35,421 nt of DNA from Limnohabitans sp. (GTDB lineage Bacteria; Pseudomonadota; Gammaproteobacteria; Burkholderiales; Burkholderiaceae_C). The notes beneath the pieces were generated by a model that was not told where the DNA came from, searched no databases, and was given only the letters and a program-made list of their open reading frames with translations. Positions 6,626 through 15,392 of the stretch are shown piece by piece. Within the stretch, counting starts at the first letter, position 1; each line of letters opens with the position of its first letter. Where the stretch lies: the NCBI GenBank assembly GCA_024642215.1, contig JAHEBO010000045.1:1-35421 (forward strand), read 5' to 3'. The position numbers and the translations under genes are program-made.

Positions 6626-7534
6626 TTAGCCCATTCGCTTGTTCAAAACGGCCGTGGCCACACGCGAGCCCGATTTGCGCTGCAAGAAATCACTGATGAA
6701 CGCGCCGGCATCGACCAACTTGTCGAGGTCAATGCCCGTGTCGATGCCCATGCCGTGCAACATGTAGACCACATCTTCGGTGGCCACATTGCCGGTAGCG
6801 CCTTTGGCATAAGGACAACCGCCCAAGCCAGCCACCGAGGTGTCAAACTGCCAGACACCTAGCTCCAAACTGGCCAAGGTGTTGGAGAGTGCTTGGCCAT
6901 ACGTGTCATGAAAATGACCCGACACATCGTTCACATCGTAATGCTGGAGTGTGGCCTCCATGGCCGCTTTCACTTTAAGGGGCGTGCCCACACCAATGGT
7001 GTCGGCCACGCCCACATGTTGCACACCAATGCTTTTCATCAACTGCGCCAAACGACCGACCTGAGACGGTGCAACATCGCCTTCGTAAGGACAACCCACC
7101 ACGCAAGACATGGCACCGCGGACATAGATGCCGGCTGCACGTGCAGCCTCCACCACCGGCGCAAAGCGTTGAATGCTTTCTTCAATGCTGCAGTTGATGT
7201 TCTTTTGACTGAAGGCTTCGCTGGCGGCCGCAAACACCACGATCTCATCGGGCTTGCTGTGGACCGCGGCTTGATAACCCTGCATGTTGGGCGTGAGCAC
7301 TGAATAGCGCACACCTGCTTGACGTTGAATGCCGGCCATCACTTCGGCGTTGTCGGCCATTTGCGGCACCCACTTGGGACTGACGAAGCTGGTGACTTCA
7401 ATTTCTTTCAGGCCTGCAGCCTGCAAGCGGTGGACCAATTCAATTTTGACGGCCGCTGGCACTGCTTGCTTTTCGTTTTGCAAACCATCGCGGGGGCCTA
7501 CATCGACCAACTTAACGCGTGAAGGAAGTGTCAT
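6626..7534 (-). CDS. liuE: Hydroxymethylglutaryl-CoA lyase
   Basis: A 302-residue TIM-barrel enzyme that cleaves (S)-3-hydroxy-3-methylglutaryl-CoA to acetyl-CoA and acetoacetate, the last step of leucine catabolism. The catalytic set is intact: VGPRDGLQNE with Arg15 and Asp16, the metal ligands in GHFHD (His207, His209), and the mobile loop GLGGCPYAKGATGN with Cys240. Start ATG 7534 lies 13 nt past the stop of the preceding dehydrogenase gene. The frame is open upstream to 7816 only as an overlap with that gene. Length matches bacterial HMG-CoA lyases (about 300). Confidence 0.96.
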   Translation of the reverse strand: MTLPSRVKLVDVGPRDGLQNEKQAVPAAVKIELVHRLQAAGLKEIEVTSFVSPKWVPQMADNAEVMAGIQRQAGVRYSVLTPNMQGYQAAVHSKPDEIVVFAAASEAFSQKNINCSIEESIQRFAPVVEAARAAGIYVRGAMSCVVGCPYEGDVAPSQVGRLAQLMKSIGVQHVGVADTIGVGTPLKVKAAMEATLQHYDVNDVSGHFHDTYGQALSNTLASLELGVWQFDTSVAGLGGCPYAKGATGNVATEDVVYMLHGMGIDTGIDLDKLVDAGAFISDFLQRKSGSRVATAVLNKRMG

Positions 7535-7547
7535 AGATGTTCTCTGT

Positions 7548-8483
7548 TCAATAGCCACGTACTTTGTCGACGCGGCCTTCAATGGCTTGACCTGCATACA
7601 CCGCTTTGATCTTGCCAGCAATTTGCGCAATGCTTTCTTCGCGCAGCGTGCGCGCCGAGGTGTGAGGGGTAACCGTGATTTGAGGATGCGTCCAGAAAGC
7701 GTGGCCTTGCGGCAAGGGCTCTTCGCGAAACACATCCAAGGTGGCGCCGGCCATGTGACCTGCAGCCAATGCATCCAACAAATCTTGCTCGACCAAATGG
7801 CGGCCACGCGCCACATTGATGAGGTACGCGCCTTTTTGCAATTGCATCAAGTGCTCACGGTTCAAAATGTTTTCTGTATCGGGTGTGAGGGGCAACAAAT
7901 TGACCAGCACGCGCGTGGCTTTTAAAAATTCAGGCAACTGCGCAGCACCGGAAAAGCTTTTAACGCCTTCAATGTGCTTGTGCGATCGGCTCCACACATT
8001 CACTGGAAACTCAAAGGCCTGCAAAGTTTTGGCCACATGACTGCCCAACACACCCGCGCCCAAAATGCCCACAGAAAAATCTGCACGCAGCGTAGGTTTG
8101 CGATAAGACCAACGCTGCGCCTGCGCGTCTTTGTCGTAATGGTCAAACTCGCGGAAGTAGCGAATGACGGCATGACACACGTATTCGGCCATTTGCACCG
8201 ACATGCCCGCATCGTTCAAGCGCACGATGTTGAGGCTGGCAGGCATCTTGAGTTTCAACAAGGCATCGACACCGGCGCCAATGTTGAACAAGTTTTGCAA
8301 CTGCGTTTGTTCATCCAAGAAACTTTGCGGGGGTGACCACACCACGGCATGGTCGGCCAACTTGGGGGCTTCACCCGGCTGAGCCGCTTGCCACTCCCAA
8401 ATGTCAACGCCAGGCAAGGCCTGGCGAAAACCTTCTAGCCACGGCTCTGCTTTGGTGTTGGTGCAGCAAAAAACAATTTTCAT
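7548..8483 (-). CDS. GhrA-type glyoxylate/hydroxypyruvate reductase (D-2-hydroxyacid dehydrogenase)
   Basis: A 311-residue cytosolic NAD(P)H-dependent reductase of the D-2-hydroxyacid dehydrogenase family. The Rossmann motif GAGVLG is at residues 142-147. The catalytic triad is Arg226 (NVARGRHL), Glu255 (DVFREEPLP) and His274 (TPHTSA). The N-terminus (KIVFCCTNTKAEPW) and length match E. coli GhrA more than PGDH or LdhA types. Such enzymes reduce glyoxylate and hydroxypyruvate; some accept other 2-keto acids. It sits between the carboxylase alpha and HMG-CoA lyase genes with gaps of 32 and 13 nt, so it is co-transcribed with leucine genes. A branched-chain 2-keto acid substrate is conceivable but is inference. 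Confidence 0.9.
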   Translation of the reverse strand: MKIVFCCTNTKAEPWLEGFRQALPGVDIWEWQAAQPGEAPKLADHAVVWSPPQSFLDEQTQLQNLFNIGAGVDALLKLKMPASLNIVRLNDAGMSVQMAEYVCHAVIRYFREFDHYDKDAQAQRWSYRKPTLRADFSVGILGAGVLGSHVAKTLQAFEFPVNVWSRSHKHIEGVKSFSGAAQLPEFLKATRVLVNLLPLTPDTENILNREHLMQLQKGAYLINVARGRHLVEQDLLDALAAGHMAGATLDVFREEPLPQGHAFWTHPQITVTPHTSARTLREESIAQIAGKIKAVYAGQAIEGRVDKVRGY

Positions 8484-8515
8484 GGCAAGCGTTGAGGTAA
8501 TTGGAAAGCTTGAGT

Positions 8516-10585
8516 TTACGCAAGCTTGAGCAACTCTGCGCCCTCGGCAATTTGATCGCCTGGGGCGTACAACAGTTCTTTGACCTCGCCGTCTTTGGGC
8601 GCTGCAATGGTGTGCTCCATTTTCATGGCCTCCATCACGGCCAAAGTTTGACCGGCTTTCACTTTGTCGCCCACCTTGACCGCAAAGGACACCACCTTGC
8701 CCGGCATGGGCGCGGTTAAGCCACCCTTTTCATCTTGCGCGCCTTCCACATGGGCCAAAGGGTGGATGAGGCGAATGCGGGTGGCGCCATGCGCAGTGAA
8801 CACATGCGCCAACTCCGCCGGCAGACCGAGCTTGCCCGCTTGCAACACCACCTGGCTGGTGACGCGCTGGCCTTGCCATGTGACGTTCAATGCATTTGTC
8901 GCTTGATGGCCAGAAGACTTGCCAAGCGCAAAAGAAAACTCATCGTGTGCACCTTTGGCGCCAGGGCCTGCCGCATCACCCCAAGTCAACTGCATCTGGC
9001 CATCGTGGCCATACAGCAACCAAGCCGTGTGGGTTTCGCCGGCAAACTCCAAGGGGAAGCGACGGCTGGTTTCGGCATGGCTTTGCCACGCGTCACTTTT
9101 GCTAAACGGATCATGGCCTTGCTTTGCCTGTTCTTGATGCAAGGTGTGCGCCACCACGGCAGCGGCCGCCACATTCATGCCCACGCGTTCTTGGTTGAAC
9201 AACACCTGTGCTTCGCGCGGAATGAGGGCGGTGTCCAAACGCGCTTCGGCAAAGGAAGGGCTGTGCACCACGTGACGTAAAAATTGCACATTACTGGCCA
9301 GGCCTACCACTTGCGTTTGCGCCAAAGCTTGATCGAGCAGCGCCAAGGCTTGCTCGCGGGTGTCGCCATGCACAATGAGTTTGGCCACCATGGAGTCGTA
9401 ATACGGGCTGATGGTGTCGCCTTGGCGCACGCCATCGTCAAAGCGAACGGTGCCGCGTTCAAAGGCCGTGTGCGATGGCTTTTTGTAAACCTGCAAATGG
9501 CCTGTGGCGGGCAAGAAATTGTTGTCTGGATTCTCAGCGCAGATGCGCGCCTCAATGGCATGGCCTGTGAGTTTGATTTGGTCTTGCTGAAGGGGCAATG
9601 GCTCGCCACTGGCCACACGCAACTGCCACTCCACCAAATCCAAACCGGTCACGGCTTCGGTCACAGGGTGTTCCACTTGCAAGCGCGTGTTCATCTCCAT
9701 GAAGAAGAAGTTCATGTCGACTTGGCCTGTGGCTTGGTTGTCGCGTTGCTCGACGATGAATTCAACGGTGCCTGCGCCCACATAGTTCACAGCACGTGCA
9801 GCGGCCACAGCGGCTTCGCCCATCTGCTTGCGCAGCGCTTCGGTCATGCCGGGTGCAGGCGCTTCTTCCAGCACTTTTTGGTGGCGACGCTGCACAGAAC
9901 AATCGCGTTCCATCAGGTAAACACAGTGGCCCTGCGTGTCGCCAAACACTTGGATTTCGATGTGGCGAGGGCGTTGTACATATTTTTCAATCAGCACCGC
10001 TTGATCGCCAAAGCTGTTTTGTGCTTCGCGCTGGCAAGAGGCCAAGGCCGCGGCAAAGTCTTCTGACTTTTCAACGGCGCGCATGCCTTTGCCGCCACCG
10101 CCGGCGCTGGCTTTGATCAATACGGGGTAGCCAATGCGATCGGCTTCACGCTGAAGCAACTCTGGGTTTTGGTCGGCACCGTGGTAGCCCGGCACCAATG
10201 GCACACCGGCTTTTTCCATCAGTTGCTTGGACTCTGCTTTCAAGCCCATGGCTTGGATGGCCGACGCAGGGGGGCCAATGAACACAAGACCTGCTTTGGC
10301 GCATGCGTTTGCAAAGGCTTCGTTCTCGCTCAAGAAACCGTATCCAGGGTGAATGGCTTGGGCGCCCGTGGCCTTGGCCGCTTCAAGGATGGCTTCCCAA
10401 CGCAAGTAGCTGTCTTTGGGTGCAGAGCCGCCCACATGAATGGCCTCGTCACATGCCGCCACGTGTTTGGAATTTGCGTCTGCATCGGAATACACCGCCA
10501 CCGTTTGAATGCCCATGCGTTTGGCTGTGGCGGCCACACGGCATGCAATTTCGCCGCGATTGGCAATGAGGATTTTTTTGAACAT
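8516..10585 (-). CDS. liuD: 3-methylcrotonyl-CoA carboxylase, biotin-containing alpha subunit
   Basis: A 689-residue protein with biotin carboxylase domain (about 1-450), a linker/BT region (450-610) and a C-terminal biotinyl domain. It shows the N-terminal KILIANRGEIACRV, the ATP-grasp glycine loop GGGGKGM (162-168), RDCSVQRRHQK (227-237), EMNTRLQVEH (297-306) and the biotin site VMEAMKMEH with Lys655. With the beta subunit it carboxylates 3-methylcrotonyl-CoA to 3-methylglutaconyl-CoA using ATP and bicarbonate. Start ATG 10585 gives the canonical N-terminus; an 11-residue extension would overlap the upstream gene. Alpha subunits of propionyl- and geranyl-CoA carboxylases are similar; the leucine assignment rests on the neighbours. 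Confidence 0.93.
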   Translation of the reverse strand: MFKKILIANRGEIACRVAATAKRMGIQTVAVYSDADANSKHVAACDEAIHVGGSAPKDSYLRWEAILEAAKATGAQAIHPGYGFLSENEAFANACAKAGLVFIGPPASAIQAMGLKAESKQLMEKAGVPLVPGYHGADQNPELLQREADRIGYPVLIKASAGGGGKGMRAVEKSEDFAAALASCQREAQNSFGDQAVLIEKYVQRPRHIEIQVFGDTQGHCVYLMERDCSVQRRHQKVLEEAPAPGMTEALRKQMGEAAVAAARAVNYVGAGTVEFIVEQRDNQATGQVDMNFFFMEMNTRLQVEHPVTEAVTGLDLVEWQLRVASGEPLPLQQDQIKLTGHAIEARICAENPDNNFLPATGHLQVYKKPSHTAFERGTVRFDDGVRQGDTISPYYDSMVAKLIVHGDTREQALALLDQALAQTQVVGLASNVQFLRHVVHSPSFAEARLDTALIPREAQVLFNQERVGMNVAAAAVVAHTLHQEQAKQGHDPFSKSDAWQSHAETSRRFPLEFAGETHTAWLLYGHDGQMQLTWGDAAGPGAKGAHDEFSFALGKSSGHQATNALNVTWQGQRVTSQVVLQAGKLGLPAELAHVFTAHGATRIRLIHPLAHVEGAQDEKGGLTAPMPGKVVSFAVKVGDKVKAGQTLAVMEAMKMEHTIAAPKDGEVKELLYAPGDQIAEGAELLKLA

Positions 10586-10599
10586 GATCAGCCTGTTTT

Positions 10600-11400
10600 T
10601 TAATTCGTTGTCGTCCACTGCGCTGGGCGTTTTTGCAAGAAAGACTGCAGCCCTTCTTTGCCTTCATCGCTTGCACGGATATCGGCAATGCGTCTAGCGG
10701 TTTCTGCGCGCAGTGCTTCGTCAATGGCTTGGTTGCTCACGTCTTGCACCAAGCGTTTGCAGGCGCGCAAAGCTTGCGGACCATTGCCGCACAAAGTGCT
10801 GACGATCTCGGCCACTTTGGCATCCAAGGTCTCGGTCGTGCACAACTCATGCACCATGCCCATGGCATGGGCTTGCGCCGCAGAAAATCTTTCGGCCGTC
10901 ACCATGTAGCGCTTGGCTGCTTGCGCACCCATGGCACGCACCACATACGGACTGATGGTGCCTGGCAACAAACCCAAGCGTGCTTCCGACAAACAGAAGG
11001 TGACGTTGTCGGCGGCAATCAGCACATCGCACACCGACGCCAAGCCCATGCCGCCTGCGTAGCAGTCGCCTTGCAAGCGGCCCACGATGGGCACCGGGCA
11101 TTGGTCCAAGGTCCACAGCATGTCGGCCAGTTTTTGGGCGTCGGCTCGGTTTTCTTCCCAGCTGTAGCCCGACATGGCGCGCATCCAATTGAGGTCGGCG
11201 CCTGCGCAAAAGGCCTTGCCATGCGCACCCAACACGATGGCGCGCAAGTCATTGTCTTTGGACAAGGTTTGAAATGCTTCCGTGAGTTCTGCGATGACGT
11301 TATCGTTGAAGGCATTGCGCACATCGGGTCGGTTCAGCCACACCTCGGCCACCCATTTGGAGGGGCGGCGGATGTCCAGTGTTTTTTCAGCAGCGCTCAT
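10600..11400 (-). CDS. liuC: Methylglutaconyl-CoA hydratase (enoyl-CoA hydratase family)
   Basis: A 266-residue crotonase-fold enzyme that hydrates 3-methylglutaconyl-CoA to HMG-CoA. The oxyanion-hole segments are AFCAGADL (63-70) and GDCYAGGMGL (111-120). The block FCLSEARLGLLPGTISPYVVRAMG carries the retained catalytic Glu139. At the first crotonase Glu position (GGGCE in rat enoyl-CoA hydratase) this protein has Gly119, a pattern I recall from LiuC-type hydratases. Start ATG 11400 is chosen; the open frame to 11517 enters the upstream gene. It ends 14 nt before the carboxylase alpha start. Confidence 0.92.
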   Translation of the reverse strand: MSAAEKTLDIRRPSKWVAEVWLNRPDVRNAFNDNVIAELTEAFQTLSKDNDLRAIVLGAHGKAFCAGADLNWMRAMSGYSWEENRADAQKLADMLWTLDQCPVPIVGRLQGDCYAGGMGLASVCDVLIAADNVTFCLSEARLGLLPGTISPYVVRAMGAQAAKRYMVTAERFSAAQAHAMGMVHELCTTETLDAKVAEIVSTLCGNGPQALRACKRLVQDVSNQAIDEALRAETARRIADIRASDEGKEGLQSFLQKRPAQWTTTN

Positions 11401-11438
11401 TGGCCAACTTTCTGTTGTTCTTTGACGTTTAGTGATGT

Positions 11439-12584
11439 TCAGTAGCGCTTGGCCACTTCGTCGAGCATCACTTCGGTGGCACCACCGCCAATGCCCAAAA
11501 TGCGCGCATCGCGCCACAAGCGTTCAATGGCGGTTTCTCGGATGTAACCCATGCCACCGTGGAACTGCTGGCAGGTTTGCACCACTTCGTTGACCAGTTC
11601 GCCGGTGAGGGCTTTGAGCATGGACACTTCTTGCACAATGTCTTTGTCTTGTGTGACGCTCCACGCGCAGTGGTACATGAACTGTCTGGCCGCTCGGGTT
11701 TTGGCATCCAGCATGGCCAAGCGTTGACGAATCACTTGCTTGTCCCACAAGGTGCCGCCAAACGCGGGGCGTTGGCGCACGTAGTCCAAAGTGAGTTCCA
11801 ACGCGCGCGTGCAGTGACCGATGGCCATGGCGGCTAACGCAATGCGCTCGGTCTGGAAATTTTTCATGACCGAATAAAAACCTTTGTTCTCTTCGCCTAA
11901 CAAGTGATGGTCTGGAATGCGTACGTTGTCGAGTACCAACTCGGCGGTGTCTGAAGACAACCAACCGGTCTTCTTCAAAGCACGGCCCACACTGAAACCG
12001 GGTGTGCCTTTTTCTACGATGAACATCGACATGGCGTGTCGCGCATCACCCGTTTTGGCGGCGATGAAATACAAATCGGCATGCACGCCGTTGGTGATGA
12101 ACATCTTGGTGCCGTTGAGTACCCAATGGTCACCATCGCGTTTGGCCGTGGTGCGAATACCTGCCACGTCAGAGCCTGCGCCAGGTTCGGACACACCCAC
12201 TGCCGTGATGCACTCGCCCGCCGTAATGCGCGGCATGTACTTGGCTTTTTGCGCCGCCGTGCCTGCGTGGTGCAAGTGGGGGCTGGCCATGTCGGTGTGA
12301 ACCAACACGGTAATGATGAAGCCGGCAAACGTAGATTGAGACAAGGCTTCGGCAAACACCAAGTTGGCCATGGCGTCGGCACCGCCGCCGCCCAGCTCGG
12401 GGTCGTACATCAAGCCTAGCAAGCCTGCGTCACCCATCTTGCGCAATACTTCGCGCGGCACCTTGCCGTCGTCCTCCCAAGCTTGCGCAAAAGGCTCGAC
12501 TTCGCGCGCAATGAACTTGGCTACTTGGTCGCGCAGCAGGGTGTGCTCGGGGGTTGTGTAAATGTTGTCAAAGGTGTAGGTCAT
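11439..12584 (-). CDS. Acyl-CoA dehydrogenase with IVD/LCAD-type catalytic Glu, between liuB and liuC
   Basis: A 381-residue FAD flavoprotein that introduces an alpha-beta double bond into an acyl-CoA. The signature [12 protein letters not shown] (131-142) and C-terminal QFHGGMGYIRETAIERLWRD (340-359) are present. At the usual short-chain catalytic position (YEGTS) it has GIGGGATE (Gly368). A Glu is instead at residue 246 (QTERIAL), where isovaleryl- and long-chain acyl-CoA dehydrogenases carry theirs, implying a branched or long substrate. It is distinct from LiuA at 20260-21438. The order carboxylase beta, this gene, hydratase, carboxylase alpha mirrors the atuCDEF order of terpenoid catabolism in Pseudomonas (recalled), so a citronellyl-CoA-like substrate is an alternative. 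GGAG lies 12 nt upstream of the start. Confidence 0.9.
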   Translation of the reverse strand: MTYTFDNIYTTPEHTLLRDQVAKFIAREVEPFAQAWEDDGKVPREVLRKMGDAGLLGLMYDPELGGGGADAMANLVFAEALSQSTFAGFIITVLVHTDMASPHLHHAGTAAQKAKYMPRITAGECITAVGVSEPGAGSDVAGIRTTAKRDGDHWVLNGTKMFITNGVHADLYFIAAKTGDARHAMSMFIVEKGTPGFSVGRALKKTGWLSSDTAELVLDNVRIPDHHLLGEENKGFYSVMKNFQTERIALAAMAIGHCTRALELTLDYVRQRPAFGGTLWDKQVIRQRLAMLDAKTRAARQFMYHCAWSVTQDKDIVQEVSMLKALTGELVNEVVQTCQQFHGGMGYIRETAIERLWRDARILGIGGGATEVMLDEVAKRY

Positions 12585-12602
12585 GTTGATCGCTCCAAAA
12601 CA

Positions 12603-14225
12603 TCACATGCGGAAAATGCCGAACTTCGTGTCTTCAATGGGCGCGTTCAAGGACGCCGACAAACCAAGCGCCAGCACACGGCGTGTGTCGGCCGGATCGA
12701 TCACGCCGTCGTCCCACAAACGCGCGCTGGCGTAATACGGATGCGACTGATGGCCAAACTGGTCCAAGATGGGTTGCTTGAAAGCGGCTTCTTCTTCGGC
12801 GCTCCAAGCACCACCACGCGCTTCAATGCCATCGCGCTTGACGGTGGCCAACACGCCAGCGGCTTGCTCGCCGCCCATCACGCAAATGCGCGCATTGGGC
12901 CACATCCACAAGAAACGCGGACTGAACGCACGGCCACACATGCCGTAGTTGCCAGCACCAAAGCTGCCACCAATGATGATTGTGAACTTGGGCACCTTGG
13001 CAGTGGCCACCGCTGTGACCATCTTGGCGCCATTGCGGGCAATGCCTTCGCTTTCGTATTTGCGGCCCACCATGAAGCCCGTGATGTTTTGCAAAAAGAC
13101 CAAGGGCACTTTGCGTTGGCAGCACAGCTCAATGAAGTGCGCACCTTTGAGTGCCGACTCTGAAAACAAAATACCGTTGTTGGCAATGATTCCCACCGGC
13201 ATGCCTTCAATGTGCGCAAAGCCGCACACCAAGGTGGGGCCAAAGCGCGCTTTGAATTCGGCAAACTCGCTGCCGTCCACAATGCGCGCAATGATTTCGC
13301 GCACATCGTAGGGCTTGCGACTGTCGGCCGGAATGACGCCGTAAATTTCTTTGCTGTCGAATAAAGGCGCCATCGGTTCGCGCAATTGCACGTCGATGTT
13401 TTTCTTTCTATTGAGTGACCTCACGGCTTGGCGGGCCAAGGCCAAAGCATGCGCGTCGTTTTGCGCCAAGTGATCGGCCACGCCTGAGAGGCGCGTGTGC
13501 ACATCGCCACCGCCCAGGTCTTCTGCACTGACCACTTCGCCCGTGGCCGCCTTCACCAATGGCGGGCCACCCAAAAAGATAGTGCCTTGGTTTTTAACGA
13601 TGATGGTTTCGTCGCTCATGGCGGGCACATACGCACCACCTGCGGTACAGCTGCCCATGACCACCGCAATTTGCGGAATGCCCAAGGCGCTCATGTTGGC
13701 TTGGTTGAAGAAGATGCGGCCAAAGTGCTCACGGTCTGGGAACACATCGTCTTGGTTGGGCAAGTTGGCGCCGCCAGAGTCGACCAGGTAAATGCAAGGC
13801 AAGTTGTTTTGCTGCGCCACTTCTTGTGCGCGCAAATGCTTCTTGACCGTCATGGGATAGTAGGTGCCGCCCTTCACGGTGGCGTCGTTGCACACAATCA
13901 TGCAGTCCACGCCATTGACGCGACCAATGCCGGCAATCATGCCGGCGCAAGGCGCATCTTCAATGCCTTCTTTGTTGATGTACATGGCGTGTGCCGCCAA
14001 CGGTGCAAGCTCTAGAAAGGGCGTGCCAGGGTCAAGCAGCATTTGCACGCGTTCACGGGGTGGCAGCTTGCCACGGGCGACGTGTTTGGCGCGGGCTTTT
14101 TCGCCACCGCCGGCCGCGGACTTTTTCAATTGCAAGCGCAGGTCATCGACGGCTGCCTGCAAGGCTGCAGCATTGGCCAAGAAATCCGCTGAGCGGGTGT
14201 TGAGCTGGGTTTGAAGCACCGACAT
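12603..14225 (-). CDS. liuB: 3-methylcrotonyl-CoA carboxylase, carboxyltransferase beta subunit
   Basis: A 540-residue crotonase-fold carboxyltransferase, partner of the alpha subunit at 8516-10585. It shows [69 protein letters not shown] and the C-terminal [17 protein letters not shown], and ends DTKFGIFRM, all close in wording to the Pseudomonas LiuB I recall. It is of usual length. The ATG at 14225 has AGGAG about 10 nt upstream. As first gene of the operon, its promoter must lie in the 96-nt gap to the divergent AraC gene. Geranyl-CoA carboxylase beta is the main alternative; similarity favours LiuB. Confidence 0.95.
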   Translation of the reverse strand: MSVLQTQLNTRSADFLANAAALQAAVDDLRLQLKKSAAGGGEKARAKHVARGKLPPRERVQMLLDPGTPFLELAPLAAHAMYINKEGIEDAPCAGMIAGIGRVNGVDCMIVCNDATVKGGTYYPMTVKKHLRAQEVAQQNNLPCIYLVDSGGANLPNQDDVFPDREHFGRIFFNQANMSALGIPQIAVVMGSCTAGGAYVPAMSDETIIVKNQGTIFLGGPPLVKAATGEVVSAEDLGGGDVHTRLSGVADHLAQNDAHALALARQAVRSLNRKKNIDVQLREPMAPLFDSKEIYGVIPADSRKPYDVREIIARIVDGSEFAEFKARFGPTLVCGFAHIEGMPVGIIANNGILFSESALKGAHFIELCCQRKVPLVFLQNITGFMVGRKYESEGIARNGAKMVTAVATAKVPKFTIIIGGSFGAGNYGMCGRAFSPRFLWMWPNARICVMGGEQAAGVLATVKRDGIEARGGAWSAEEEAAFKQPILDQFGHQSHPYYASARLWDDGVIDPADTRRVLALGLSASLNAPIEDTKFGIFRM

Positions 14226-14294
14226 GTTTGAAATCTCCTGATGCGCAAGGATAGACCCAGGCTGCTTGGAAGGGGAAACTCAGAGGTTGCAAAT

Positions 14295-14312
14295 TGCGCC
14301 AAAAATGACGCA
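14295..14312. promoter_or_regulatory. Candidate operator dyad in the liuB / AraC-regulator divergent region
   Basis: TGCGCCA and TGACGCA flank AAAA: 7-bp arms with one mismatched pair. It is 10 nt before the AraC-regulator start and about 70 nt upstream of liuB, a position suiting autoregulation plus control of the carboxylase operon. No other dyad of this quality lies in 14226-14321. The link to the AraC protein is inference. Confidence 0.4.
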
Positions 14313-14321
14313 GAATAGGTC

Positions 14322-15392
14322 ATGCGTCTAAACCCCGTCAAAAGCCGCCCTGTTGCGGCCACCCCGATGGCCTTTGTTCAAGCTATTTTGCGCGCCTATG
14401 CCGCCCAAAATAAAAGCCCAGCCAAGGCGCTTGAATTTGCACAAATTACGCCACCACAGGTCAAAAAAACCAACACACACATCACCGCCCTGCAAATGGA
14501 GCGCATCTCCAGCTTTGCCATGCACGAGCTCAATGACGAGGCCCTGGGCTGCCTCTGCCGCCAATTGCCATGGGGCACTTACGGCATGCTGGTGCGCGCC
14601 TCCCTGACCTCGCCCACACTGGGCGTGGCGCTAAAGCGTTGGTGCCGGCATCACGGCCTGGTGACCGACGACATTGAACTCTCGGTTGAAGAAATGGATG
14701 GCAAAGCGCACATTCGCTTAAGAGAACTCAAGGACATGGGTGCACAACGCGAATTTGGCGTGCTGTCCATTCTTCGAAATTTGTATGGCGTGGCCTGCTG
14801 GCTGATTGACTCCCGCGTCACCCTCGAACAAGTTCACTTTGCCTTTGAGGCACCCGCACACCAAGCGGTGTATCCCTTGATGTTTCAAGGGCCCGTGCAA
14901 TTTGGTCCTGCGTCAGAACATACAGAAGCGCGGCCGGTGTCTGAGTTGGTCATGAATGCCAGCTACTTAGAACTGCCGCTGCGCCGAGATGAAGCCGCCT
15001 TGCAGCGCATGCTCGACACGGCACTCACCCTCACGGTGCTGCAATACCGCAAAGACCGCCTGCTGCTCACCCAAGTCAAGCAAGCTTTGGCCATGCACCC
15101 GCAAGACACGCACAGCGCAGAAGACTTGGCGCCGCTGCTGAATTTATCGCCGCGCAGTTTGCACAGGCAACTCAAAGAGGAAGGCACCAGCCTGCAAGTC
15201 CTGAAAGATGAAGTGCGACGCGAGCGCGCCATCGAGCTGCTTCAAAGAACCCGCAAGCCTGTAAAGCAAGTGGCCGAGAGCGCGGGCTTTCAAAATGAAA
15301 AAAGCTTTATCCGCGCGTTCAAACAATGGACAGGTCAAACACCTGCCGCTTTTCGGGATGCGCGCCACAGCTCGGGCAAAGCGCCCATGTGA
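14322..15392 (+). CDS. AraC-family transcriptional regulator, OruR-like
   Basis: A 356-residue regulator. The N-terminal part (about 15-210) matches in layout the Arabinose_bd ligand domain found in OruR/ArgR-like AraC proteins (YGMLVRASLTSPTLGVALKRWCRHHGLV). The C-terminal 84 residues hold two helix-turn-helix motifs: LAPLLNLSPRSLHRQLKEEG (269-288) and VAESAGFQNEKSFIRAFKQW (317-336), then TGQTPAAFR. It is transcribed away from liuB and probably controls that operon; the effector is unknown, perhaps an acyl-CoA or organic acid of the pathway. Its last 58 nt overlap the 3' end of the convergent HAD gene. The start ATG 14322 follows an A/G-poor leader with no strong ribosome site. Confidence 0.9.
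   Translation: MRLNPVKSRPVAATPMAFVQAILRAYAAQNKSPAKALEFAQITPPQVKKTNTHITALQMERISSFAMHELNDEALGCLCRQLPWGTYGMLVRASLTSPTLGVALKRWCRHHGLVTDDIELSVEEMDGKAHIRLRELKDMGAQREFGVLSILRNLYGVACWLIDSRVTLEQVHFAFEAPAHQAVYPLMFQGPVQFGPASEHTEARPVSELVMNASYLELPLRRDEAALQRMLDTALTLTVLQYRKDRLLLTQVKQALAMHPQDTHSAEDLAPLLNLSPRSLHRQLKEEGTSLQVLKDEVRRERAIELLQRTRKPVKQVAESAGFQNEKSFIRAFKQWTGQTPAAFRDARHSSGKAPM

Noticed and set aside
9284-11445. Plus-strand open frames at 9284-10066 and 10633-11445
   Set aside because: Antisense to liuD and liuC; His/Gln/Ala-rich translations typical of shadow frames.
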